Source: a virus. Taken from it: 27,614 bases of DNA. The position numbers and the translations under genes are program-made. Shown here in pieces: positions 12,647-19,241 of the stretch. Position 1 is the stretch's first letter. Every line of letters begins with the position of its first letter. The stretch lies in IMG/VR virus record IMGVR_UViG_3300017788_000137, positions 1-27,614 of that record; one strand, 5' to 3'. The notes under the pieces were generated by a model that worked only from the letters and a program-made list of their open reading frames with translations, searched no databases and was not told where the DNA came from.

Positions 12647-13264
12647 TTAAAAAGGGCAGTTCTCCAGTTGAAACACGTCCCAAGCATCAAGCCATGCGCC
12701 AATGCAGTCGTCAGGCTCGTTTTGAATCAGGCGGCAGCGGTTTGGTCCGACCACAACCGTGTAGCACCAATCCACATACAAGCCGTGATGATGGTCGTTC
12801 AACATCGCCAAGTAACCACCTAGTTGAGCTTTGGCTGGCTTGCGCCGATCAACAGCAGTTTCATTGCCAACAGTCTTTATGTCACCCAATGCGATCTTGC
12901 CATTTTTAGATTTGACCAAAAAATCAAAGCTGCCGCCTACGCCCTTTTTGTGATCGCATAGGCGGTACTCGACTGCCAACACCTCGCTATCGCGCAGCAA
13001 CCAACAATCCTGCAAAGCACTGGTCCATTCGCCGTAATCGGTATCTGGCAGCGGCTCCTGCTTCAACATGGCTTCGCAAAAGGCGTGAACAGCATTCCCG
13101 CGAGGCGCCCACACATGCTTCGTTTCCTCGAATCGACGGTGCTGTTCAGGGTTAAAACGATTCACCACACGCGAAACGCTGAACGGCAACCAGCGCCCGT
13201 TGTATCGGTATTTGTGGATTCCTTCGTGGAACTCCAGTCCATTGATCGGCTCAAGCACTTGCAA
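12647..13264 (-). CDS. PD-(D/E)XK exonuclease, RecB/Cas4-like fold
   Basis: About 205 residues. The catalytic set is complete: H60 (RGNAVH), E99 (VEY), D114 (GGSFDF), D128-I-K130 (LGDIKT) and Q147-x3-Y151 (QLGGY). This is the pattern of RecB-family nucleases used by phages as the 5'-3' exonuclease partner of an annealing protein. The start is uncertain: TTG 13264 or GTG 13258, both consistent with transcription from the promoter at 13287-13315 (start near 13280). It is the first gene of the leftward block. Confidence 0.85.
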   Translation of the reverse strand: MQVLEPINGLEFHEGIHKYRYNGRWLPFSVSRVVNRFNPEQHRRFEETKHVWAPRGNAVHAFCEAMLKQEPLPDTDYGEWTSALQDCWLLRDSEVLAVEYRLCDHKKGVGGSFDFLVKSKNGKIALGDIKTVGNETAVDRRKPAKAQLGGYLAMLNDHHHGLYVDWCYTVVVGPNRCRLIQNEPDDCIGAWLDAWDVFQLENCPF

Positions 13265-13288
13265 AAACAGTCGGTTAACAGGTTTAAT
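13259..13288 (+). promoter_or_regulatory. Candidate rightward promoter
   Basis: TTGCAA (13259-13264), 18 nt, TTTAAT (13283-13288), facing the gene at 13318 with a leader of about 23 nt. It shares its -10 region back-to-back with the leftward promoter. The -35 is an acceptable but not strong match. Confidence 0.4.
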
Positions 13289-13298
13289 TAAAGCTGTT
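13277..13298. promoter_or_regulatory. 22-bp near-perfect palindrome in the divergent control region
   Basis: Arms AACAG (13277-13281) and CTGTT (13294-13298) flank the perfect palindrome TTTAATTAAA (13283-13292); only the pair 13282/13293 (G/G) mismatches. It covers the -10 elements of both the leftward promoter (13287-13292) and a candidate rightward promoter (13283-13288), so one bound dimer would control both directions. The adjacent RHH gene at 13318 is the obvious candidate regulator. Confidence 0.65.
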
Positions 13299-13315
13299 CT
13301 GCTTCAAAAAAGCAC
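13287..13315 (-). promoter_or_regulatory. Leftward promoter of the early block
   Basis: On the minus strand, GTGCTT (13315-13310), 17 nt, TTTAAT (13292-13287). Third member of the (T/G)TGCTT-N17-TTTAAT set. Transcription would start near 13280 and read into the exonuclease gene. Confidence 0.6.
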
Positions 13316-13317
13316 CA

Positions 13318-13500
13318 ATGGCAGTCGGAAAAGCAACCGGAATCGGCATCGACAACAGCCTGCTCGATCGGCTGGAACAGTTTCGACCACCCTACATGAC
13401 CCAAAAAGTGCACATCAACATGCTTGTTGAGGAAGCATTGAAACGGCTCGAACAGCAGGAACAAGCTCCTGTCGAAACTGGCACGCTTACGCTGAAGTAG
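13318..13500 (+). CDS. Small ribbon-helix-helix-like protein
   Basis: 60 residues: MAVGKATGIGIDNSLLDRLE then a helix region KVHINMLVEEALKRLEQQEQ. A short strand (GIGI) followed by two helices is the pattern of CopG/Arc-type DNA-binding dimers. It lies immediately beside the 22-bp palindrome and so may autoregulate and control the opposite strand. No strong Shine-Dalgarno precedes it. A Pro/Glu/Thr tail ends the protein. Confidence in RHH is moderate. Confidence 0.65.
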   Translation: MAVGKATGIGIDNSLLDRLEQFRPPYMTQKVHINMLVEEALKRLEQQEQAPVETGTLTLK

Positions 13501-13558
13501 CTGGCTGCCGAGGCTCAAGCGAGTCGAGCGCATTGCCAAATATAAGGCAAAATAAAAG

Positions 13559-13586
13559 CGCCCTAGCTTGAACAGAAGCCAGGGCG
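13559..13586 (-). terminator. Hairpin with leftward T-tract
   Basis: CGCCCT-A-GCTT (13559-13569), loop GAACAG, AAGC-C-AGGGCG (13576-13586). One A/C mismatch interrupts the stem. Read on the minus strand it is followed by CTTTTATTTT, an intrinsic-terminator layout; in the plus direction no T-run follows. It would block leftward transcription into the switch region, or act as leader structure for the initiator gene. Confidence 0.45.
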
Positions 13587-13611
13587 ATTAGTCTCAGCCG
13601 CTCGATTTTAC

Positions 13612-14403
13612 ATGACTTTCGCTGTTAAGTCCACGGGCTTTTCTGTTCTTCCGTACAGGTTGATGGACGAACAAAAAGACCCAAAGATTTTGATTATTTA
13701 TGCCTGGCTTCATCGCCACGGTTGGAACTCCAACCAAGGTTGTTTTGCGTCTTTGGCGACGTTGGCTGGCGAGGCTGGTGTATCCAGAAAAACCACGCAA
13801 CGGGCATTGGCCATCCTCGTCCGTGACGGCTGGGTGACTGTGGAAAACCGTCCAGGCAAGACCGCCGTTTACCGAATCCGCTCCGAAAAAGCCAGGTCGA
13901 AAACGACCCAAGTCAAAAACGACCCAGGTCGAAAACGACCTAGGGGTCAGGTCGAAAACGACCTAGGTACCCAGGTCGAAAACGACCTACGAACAAAAAC
14001 CCATAAACAAGAACCCATTAACAACAAAAAACCCTTAAAGCTTCAAACTGAGTTTGAAGCCGTTTGTTCGAAGCCTGTTGGCGACAGCAAAAAGCGGCAG
14101 CGGACCAAAGGCTCAGAGGCTTTTGAAGGGTTTTGGAAGCTGTACCTGTCCGCACCTGTTCGGGCAGCTAGCCAGTCCAAACCGAAGGCTTTAGCGCAAT
14201 GGCAAAAAATCACCCGTTTTGAGCCGGAACGGGTTTTAATGGAGGCGCTCGAAACCGAGATCAAGCATCAGCAGGCTGCTGGTGATGCGTTTGTGATCCC
14301 GTTACCCGATTGTTTCCGCTGGCTACGGGACGAGCGTTATGCCGTCGTCAACGAGCGCCCTGCTGGCAGCAGCGGCTTCAACCACGAAACCTATGTCTTC
14401 TAA
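13612..14403 (+). CDS. Replication initiator, lambda O-like (winged-helix domain), containing the origin
   Basis: 263 residues. Residues 27-93 form a winged helix: LIIYAWLHRHGWNSNQGCFA and LATLAGEAGVSRKTTQRALA then LVRDGWVTVENRPGKTAVYR. Residues 94-150 are a basic low-complexity linker encoded by the iterons. Residues 160-263 form a C-terminal domain (FEGFWKLYLSAPV, SKPKALAQWQKIT, PDCFRWLRDERY) of the type seen in phage replisome organisers. It should bind the iterons, melt the AT-rich DNA and recruit helicase or loader. Like lambda O, the binding sites are inside its own gene. No helicase loader is evident downstream. Confidence 0.8.
   Translation: MTFAVKSTGFSVLPYRLMDEQKDPKILIIYAWLHRHGWNSNQGCFASLATLAGEAGVSRKTTQRALAILVRDGWVTVENRPGKTAVYRIRSEKARSKTTQVKNDPGRKRPRGQVENDLGTQVENDLRTKTHKQEPINNKKPLKLQTEFEAVCSKPVGDSKKRQRTKGSEAFEGFWKLYLSAPVRAASQSKPKALAQWQKITRFEPERVLMEALETEIKHQQAAGDAFVIPLPDCFRWLRDERYAVVNERPAGSSGFNHETYVF
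13894..13988 (+). repeat. Five iterons inside the initiator gene
   Basis: Unit AGGTCGAAAACGACCT, itself an inverted repeat (AGGTCG/CGACCT around AAAA). Copies: 13894-13909 (last base C), 13910-13925 (AAGTCAAAAACGACCC, degenerate), 13926-13941, 13949-13964 and 13973-13988. Spacings are 16, 16, 23 and 24 nt. The copies are read in all three frames (SKTTQ, VKND, GRKRP, VEND, VEND), so the conservation is of DNA, not protein. Confidence 0.9.
13989..14040 (+). other. AT-rich tract next to iterons: probable replication origin unwinding element
   Basis: Directly after the last iteron, a 52-nt A-rich strand with repeated AAACCCAT/ACAA-type words runs to AAACCCTTAAAG. An iteron array followed by an AT-rich tract inside the initiator gene is the lambda ori layout. 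Confidence 0.7.
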
Positions 14404-14723
14404 TGTCTTTGAAATTATTTGACTACGAAAACCGTGGGCGTTACGTCCATCAGGTTTATGACAACAAACAACGCCTTTCGACGCAGTCTGTTTATCGCTT
14501 GGCCGGGTCAGGCAATTTTGCTGAAACCGAACTTGGTGATCCGAGGTTTCATTACTCGCCTGTCAGCGGTGACCATGCGATCGGCAAGTATGACGAGGAT
14601 GGCCACTACTGCACCTACCTGCCGCCAATCCCCAGACCTGGCTCGAAAGAACCTGTTGGTCGATACGTGCGCCATCCGTGGGCAGAAGAGGAGCGCCGTC
14701 GTCAAGGCGCGATGGAGGCTTGA
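14403..14723 (+). CDS. Hypothetical protein downstream of the initiator
   Basis: 106 residues from an ATG sharing one base with the initiator stop (TAATG). Sequence MSLKLFDYENRGRYVHQVYD, aromatic and charged, with GDHAIGKYDEDGHYCTYLPP and a basic C-terminus. It occupies the place where a helicase loader would be expected, but is too short and has no Walker motif. No family recognised. Confidence 0.6.
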   Translation: MSLKLFDYENRGRYVHQVYDNKQRLSTQSVYRLAGSGNFAETELGDPRFHYSPVSGDHAIGKYDEDGHYCTYLPPIPRPGSKEPVGRYVRHPWAEEERRRQGAMEA

Positions 14724-14726
14724 TCC

Positions 14727-15023
14727 GTGAAACAACCGAAAATTGGAGGTTTGCAGCCGCTCGGCACGTTCCAACAAACTGGCGAAACGCTCGCCCGCAT
14801 GATCGCCAAGGGACTGTGCACCCTGGACGACCTTGACGCCAGGCCGCCTGGTTCAATTGATTTGCCCATGCCTGAGTACCGAAACATCGCCCGTGATTGG
14901 ATTACGGGCAACCGCAACCGATGGGCTGAAATCAAAAACGAGTACGGGTCAGCTTCGGAGCCAGTAATCGAGCTGGTTTCCCCAAGAGACCTGCCCACAA
15001 CTGAACAACCACTACCGTTCTGA
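14727..15023 (+). CDS. Hypothetical protein
   Basis: 98 residues with a GTG start 3 nt after the previous stop. MKQPKIGGLQPLGTFQQTGE, then LARMIAKGLCTLDDLDARPP and a helical DWITGNRNRWAEIKNEY. Pro-rich C-terminal end (PTTEQPLPF). The TLDDLD region suggests a small helical motif. Unknown function. Confidence 0.6.
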   Translation: MKQPKIGGLQPLGTFQQTGETLARMIAKGLCTLDDLDARPPGSIDLPMPEYRNIARDWITGNRNRWAEIKNEYGSASEPVIELVSPRDLPTTEQPLPF

Positions 15024-15027
15024 CCGC

Positions 15028-15333
15028 ATGAAGCGCATCGCTGTTAAGTGCTACTTGACCCAAGAAGAAAACGAGCTACTGTCGCGTCAAGCGAAACAGC
15101 TCAACATGGAGCGCGGTCAACTGATTCGCCAGAGGGCTCTAGGAGCCGCTGCAGGGCGCTCGAACGGCTCGGCAGGCAAGACTCCCTTAAAGGTCTACCA
15201 CGAGGCCGTTGCAGCCGCCTACAGGGTGTCCAATGGTTACGCACCTCGTCACGTCGTCGAAAGCATTGCCGCTGCCGTACTCTGCTGCGTCGATCAACTT
15301 CAAGTGGACGAGGCGTTTGACGCTGTTGCTTAA
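15028..15333 (+). CDS. RHH/MobC-like DNA-binding protein
   Basis: 101 residues. IAVKCYLTQEENELLSRQAK then QLNMERGQLIRQRALG matches the N-terminal RHH-type segment of MobC-like relaxosome accessory proteins and many phage regulators (strand, helix, turn with S/G, helix). The rest is helical with a Cys-Cys pair (AAVLCCVDQL). It precedes the modification cassette with a 35-nt gap containing AAGGAG. I infer DNA binding; mobilisation itself is unlikely since no relaxase is seen. Confidence 0.6.
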   Translation: MKRIAVKCYLTQEENELLSRQAKQLNMERGQLIRQRALGAAAGRSNGSAGKTPLKVYHEAVAAAYRVSNGYAPRHVVESIAAAVLCCVDQLQVDEAFDAVA

Positions 15334-15368
15334 ACCGGCTAAAAAGGAGCGAAAGCCACACGTTTCAC

Positions 15369-15962
15369 ATGGTTATCGCTCCTGAATTTATCGATCAGAC
15401 CCCAGTTGAAGACCTCAAGCCATACGACAAAAACCCAAGGACCCATAGCGCAACTCAAATCGAACGCCTGGTGAACTCCATGAAAGAGTTCGGGTTCACT
15501 AATCCACTTCTGATCGATGACGATCAAAACGTCATCGCTGGTCACGGTCGCCTTGAAGCAGCAAAAATCCTTGGCCTTGAAACTGTCCCAACAATTACTC
15601 TGTCGCACCTAACGCCAGAGCAAAGGCGTGCTTACGTTATCGCTGATAACCAGCTAGCTCTTAACTCTGGTTGGGATGACGACCTGCTCCAATCAGAAAT
15701 TAACGCACTCGGTGAACTTGGCTACGACTTGACCCTTCTCGGCTGGGGCGATGAACTTCCCAGTTTCGGTGAAGAAATCGACCTGTCCGCCCTAGAAGAC
15801 GAAGAAGACTTGTCCGAATACGCTGCTGGCGTGCGCAAAGCGATTCAGATCGACTTCGAACCAGAAGACTACGAAGAGGCGCAGGCACTGGTATCCGCAG
15901 CTCGCAAGTCTGGTAAATATGTCGGCATGCTTTTAATCAATGCACTTAAAGACGATGCTTGA
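15369..15962 (+). CDS. ParB/Srx-fold nuclease-like domain protein
   Basis: 197 residues. Residues 13-100 are a ParB N-terminal/sulfiredoxin-like domain: LKPYDKNPRTHSATQIERLV, FGFTNPLLIDDDQNVIAGHG (GHGR motif), then LTPEQRRAYVIADNQLALNS. In many phages this domain stands alone or is fused to DNA methyltransferases; here no methyltransferase domain follows, only an acidic region and a C-terminal alpha/beta segment (residues 155-197). It overlaps the glycosyltransferase start by 8 nt, indicating a joint operon with the DNA-modifying enzymes. Possible roles are NTP-dependent DNA binding or nicking. Confidence 0.85.
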   Translation: MVIAPEFIDQTPVEDLKPYDKNPRTHSATQIERLVNSMKEFGFTNPLLIDDDQNVIAGHGRLEAAKILGLETVPTITLSHLTPEQRRAYVIADNQLALNSGWDDDLLQSEINALGELGYDLTLLGWGDELPSFGEEIDLSALEDEEDLSEYAAGVRKAIQIDFEPEDYEEAQALVSAARKSGKYVGMLLINALKDDA

Positions 15963-16752
15963 TTATCAAATCGCTATTCCCTCTTACAAGCGAACGGAAA
16001 CACTAGCGAAAGCAACGCTGTCTATGTTAAAAAAACATGGTTGCGACTTTTCGAACGTAACCATCTTTACCGCCGACAAAAACGAAACCAAAGCCTATTC
16101 CGCCATGCTTGGCATGGTCGGCATTCGAGCTGAAGTAGTTACTGGCGAACCAGGCATCGGCAAGCAACGCATCTTTATTAACAAACACTACCCAGTTGAC
16201 ACGAGGGTTCTCAGCCTCGATGACGATATTTATGCCTTGTCGATCGTTGATGAAAACAAAAAACTGAATCCCTGTGATTGGACAATCGACCGCATTGCCT
16301 TAAAAGGGTTTCAAACCTGCGAAAAGGTCAACGCAAAAATGTGGGGAATCAATCCCGTTGAAAATGGCTTCTATATGGATCGCACTACCTCGATTGGCCT
16401 GCGATACATCTGTGCCAACTTCTTCGGGTCTTACGCCGGTGATGCTGTTTGGACCGCCACAGACCGTAAAGACTTCTCTTCAGGCGAAGACTTTGAATCC
16501 ACGCTTCGATCATTCGTGCAATACAAAGGCGTCGTCCGCCTAGACGGTATTTGCCCTAAAACTAAATACTTCGCGCAAGGTGGCATCTGCGCTGAAATAG
16601 GCGGTGAAGACAAACGCAAACTAGACCATCACAAGCACCTCACCGAAATCGCTGCACGCTTTCCTCACCTATGCAAAACCTACAAAAAATCAGACGGCAC
16701 TACTAACATCAAACTAAAACCAGTCACACGCGGCAAAATTGCTTGGCTATGA
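15955..16752 (+). CDS. GT-A glycosyltransferase, likely TET/JBP-associated (TAGT-like)
   Basis: 265 residues. GT-A nucleotide-sugar fold: IAIPSYKR at 7-13, FTADKNE near 38-44, the metal-binding LSLDDDI at 87-92 (DxD), and GEDFEST at 177-183, where the ED could supply the catalytic base. The sequence style and the 4-nt overlap with a TET/JBP oxygenase fit the glycosyltransferases that place a sugar on hydroxymethylated bases in phage DNA. Sugar donor and base are unknown. A general GT2 role on cell surface is the alternative, but the overlap argues for DNA. I start it at the ATG at 15955 instead of 15940. Confidence 0.75.
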   Translation: MLDYQIAIPSYKRTETLAKATLSMLKKHGCDFSNVTIFTADKNETKAYSAMLGMVGIRAEVVTGEPGIGKQRIFINKHYPVDTRVLSLDDDIYALSIVDENKKLNPCDWTIDRIALKGFQTCEKVNAKMWGINPVENGFYMDRTTSIGLRYICANFFGSYAGDAVWTATDRKDFSSGEDFESTLRSFVQYKGVVRLDGICPKTKYFAQGGICAEIGGEDKRKLDHHKHLTEIAARFPHLCKTYKKSDGTTNIKLKPVTRGKIAWL

Positions 16753-17537
16753 CCATTACAAAACTGCCAACCGTCATACTCAAACCCGTTCAGCACACCG
16801 TCAAAATCGGTGATTCCGTAACCAACCTGCAACCTACAATCACGGATTCCTGCATCCTTGTGGACCCTGACGGCAGTCAGGTAGGACTGTTCCTCAAAGA
16901 GCTTCCGCCAGAACTGCAAAATCTGGTCAACATCGCTGACCTCGAAGTTCGCTCCGATCGCGTTCCAAAATCAACCATGCGCCGCTCTTCAGGCATGATG
17001 GGCGCCGCCAAAGAAGTTGAGCAATACTCGGCCATTCTCGGCTCATGCCCGCCTAAACCGCACATGCGCCGCCCATATCCCACACGCTCGTCAATACACT
17101 CCAAACCCTCGGCGTCAACATTCGTCCGTGCCATGCTCAAAGCAGGCAAACTCGCTATGGGTCTCGTCGCTCACTACATCCCAGACGTCCACGCCAAGCA
17201 CCTATCCGTTATCGAAAAACGCATCCCATCAGATTGGCGCTTCACCCCATACTTCTCCTCAACCATCTCGAACTGCAATATCGCTGCCCCAATCCACCAA
17301 GACAACGCCAACGTCAAAGGCGCCGTAAACCTCATCATTACCAAGCGTCAAAACTCAACAGGCGGAAACCTCTGCGTTCCTGATTACAACGCCACCTTCG
17401 ATCAATCAAATAATTCCCTTCTCGTTTACCCCGCATGGCGCAACATGCACGGCGTAACACCAATCGTCCCAACGCATCCTGGTGGTTACCGTAACTCTCA
17501 CGTCTGGTATGCTCTAGACTCTTTTGCAAACCTGTAA
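16749..17537 (+). CDS. TET/JBP-family Fe(II)/2-oxoglutarate dioxygenase (DNA base hydroxylase)
   Basis: 262 residues, starting in an ATGA overlap with the glycosyltransferase. The C-terminal double-stranded beta helix carries PIHQDNANVKGAVNLI (H183-x-D185), GGNLCVPDYN, NNSLLVYPAWRNMHGVTP (distal H234) and GGYRNSHVWY (R248 for 2-oxoglutarate). This spacing and the N/G residues after HxD follow the TET/JBP group that hydroxylates 5-methylcytosine or thymine within DNA. Residues 1-140 are a less conserved N-terminal part. No C5-cytosine methyltransferase is in the window, so the substrate may be host- or elsewhere-made 5mC, or thymine. Codon use is somewhat more AC-rich than in the neighbouring head genes. 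Confidence 0.8.
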   Translation: MTITKLPTVILKPVQHTVKIGDSVTNLQPTITDSCILVDPDGSQVGLFLKELPPELQNLVNIADLEVRSDRVPKSTMRRSSGMMGAAKEVEQYSAILGSCPPKPHMRRPYPTRSSIHSKPSASTFVRAMLKAGKLAMGLVAHYIPDVHAKHLSVIEKRIPSDWRFTPYFSSTISNCNIAAPIHQDNANVKGAVNLIITKRQNSTGGNLCVPDYNATFDQSNNSLLVYPAWRNMHGVTPIVPTHPGGYRNSHVWYALDSFANL

Positions 17538-17545
17538 TAACAAAT

Positions 17546-17872
17546 ATGGCTGGTAAAACTCGTTGCACTGCAGCAGAAAAAATGTTCAGAACTGCTCGTA
17601 TCGCACGCATGATTGCCAATGGTGCGACACGATCGGATCTTTTGCAATACGGTGCTGCTGAATGGGGGCTCAGCCCACGCATGGTAGACGAGTACCGTGC
17701 CGCAGCAATGAAGGAACTGGAACTTGATTGGAACCTTGACCGCCAGGCCTACGCAGCAGTCCTGTTATCGCAACTCAACATCGTACACAAAAAGTCTATG
17801 GAAGGCGGCAACCTGGCTGTCACCCTTGGCTGCATTAACACCGCTGCAAAAATTGCCAAGATTTTGGATTGA
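17546..17872 (+). CDS. terS: Terminase small subunit
   Basis: 108 residues: helical, with a putative helix-turn-helix IANGATRSDLLQYGAAEWGL SPRMVDEY and a C-terminal helical oligomerisation part (LSQLNIVHKKSMEGGNLAVT). Size and placement directly before the large subunit (1-nt overlap, TGATG) fit the packaging-site recognition protein. The call rests on context plus the helix-turn-helix pattern. Confidence 0.8.
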   Translation: MAGKTRCTAAEKMFRTARIARMIANGATRSDLLQYGAAEWGLSPRMVDEYRAAAMKELELDWNLDRQAYAAVLLSQLNIVHKKSMEGGNLAVTLGCINTAAKIAKILD

Positions 17873-19197
17873 TGGGGTTCCTTAGCTCATTGCCCTCGGG
17901 ATCTGTTCTTTCGCCGATAGTCGAACCCAATACTGATGCGCAGTTAGCAATCGCCTCAGTAAGCGATACCCTTTACGGCACCCTCACCGAACCGCAACGT
18001 AAGGTGTACGACGCACCAGAGCGGTTCAAAATGCTTTGCTCTGGTCGTCGTTTTGGCAAGACTTACCTCTGCATCGCTCGCCTCGTCAACTGGGCTGCTA
18101 CCAAACCAAACAGCCTGAATTGGTACGTCACGGCAAACTACAGAATGGCGAAGCAAATTGCCTGGCGGCAACTCAAAGCAATGATTCCGCCTGATGTTTG
18201 CGTAAAACGAAACGAGTCTGAGTTGAGCCTTGAACTCGTCAATGGCAGCATCATTGCCCTTAAAGGCGCTGAAAACCCAGACACGCTGCGTGGTGTCAGC
18301 CTTTCAACTCTCATCGTTGACGAAGCTGCGTACGTCAAACAAGACGCTTGGGAAATGGTTCTGCGTCCTGCTCTGTCAGACCAAGGTGGTCCGGCTTGGT
18401 TTATTACTACGCCCGCTGGCCTGAACTGGTTTCATGATCTTTGGGAACAAGCGCAGCAGGAACCTGACTGGCGTACGTTTTCATACTCCACCATCGAAGG
18501 TGGCAACGTATCTCAAGAAGAAATCGACGCTGCCAAACGCACCCTGGATGAACGCACCTTCCGCCAGGAATACCTAGCCAGCTTTGAAACGTTGTCTGGC
18601 CGCGTTTATCCAGACTTCTCTGACGACAACATTTCAGACACCGTTCAGGACACTGGAGCTGAAATTTACTGGGGCACAGACTTTAACGTATCAGTCATGG
18701 CTGGCGTACTCGGCAGTCGCGTGGGCGACACGCTGCATGTCTGGGATGAACTGGCAGTCAACCAGTCCAATACTGATGAAGTTTGCACCCTGTTAAAAGA
18801 ACGCTTTCCTGACCGCAAAATTATTGCTTATCCAGACCCGACAGGTTCAGCTCGCAAGACCAGTTCCGCCGGTAAAACTGACCATGACATTATTCGTCGT
18901 TACGGTTTTAGCTGCATGAGCCCGAAAGCTCCTTGGTCGGTGAAGGACAAAATCAACGCGACCAACTGGATGGTTCGCGCCGCCGATGGGCATTTGAAAC
19001 TATTTGTCCACCCTCGTTGCAAACACACCATCAAAGCCTTGAAAAACGTGACATACAAACAAGGCGCAGACGAGTACGTTATTGATAAATCAGCAGGCAT
19101 TGAGCACTGGACTGACGGACTTGGATATCTGATCCTTGGTGCCTTCAATCCCCTTTACGAGCGTGCTGGCAAGGGGACTGGCATTAGGATCTATTGA
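17872..19197 (+). CDS. terL: Terminase large subunit
   Basis: 441 residues. ATPase domain: Walker A SGRRFGKT (57-64), Walker B LIVDEA (147-152), coupling motif ITTP (178-181). C-terminal RNase H-like nuclease: acidic residues at YWGTDFN (D270), YPDPTG (D322) and HWTDGLGY (D415). It cuts and pumps phage DNA into the prohead. The start is the ATG sharing one base with the terS stop; a TTG one codon earlier is possible. The match to the family is clear; packaging type (headful or cohesive) cannot be told from the sequence. Confidence 0.95.
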   Translation: MGFLSSLPSGSVLSPIVEPNTDAQLAIASVSDTLYGTLTEPQRKVYDAPERFKMLCSGRRFGKTYLCIARLVNWAATKPNSLNWYVTANYRMAKQIAWRQLKAMIPPDVCVKRNESELSLELVNGSIIALKGAENPDTLRGVSLSTLIVDEAAYVKQDAWEMVLRPALSDQGGPAWFITTPAGLNWFHDLWEQAQQEPDWRTFSYSTIEGGNVSQEEIDAAKRTLDERTFRQEYLASFETLSGRVYPDFSDDNISDTVQDTGAEIYWGTDFNVSVMAGVLGSRVGDTLHVWDELAVNQSNTDEVCTLLKERFPDRKIIAYPDPTGSARKTSSAGKTDHDIIRRYGFSCMSPKAPWSVKDKINATNWMVRAADGHLKLFVHPRCKHTIKALKNVTYKQGADEYVIDKSAGIEHWTDGLGYLILGAFNPLYERAGKGTGIRIY

Positions 19198-19241
19198 TTG
19201 CCATTCCCTTAGACTGCTCGCATCGACAGCGTTAGTTTGCC

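Noticed and set aside
13894-13988. CRISPR array
   Set aside because: Repeats are 16 bp, spacers absent or 7-8 nt, and the array lies inside a coding gene; iterons fit better.
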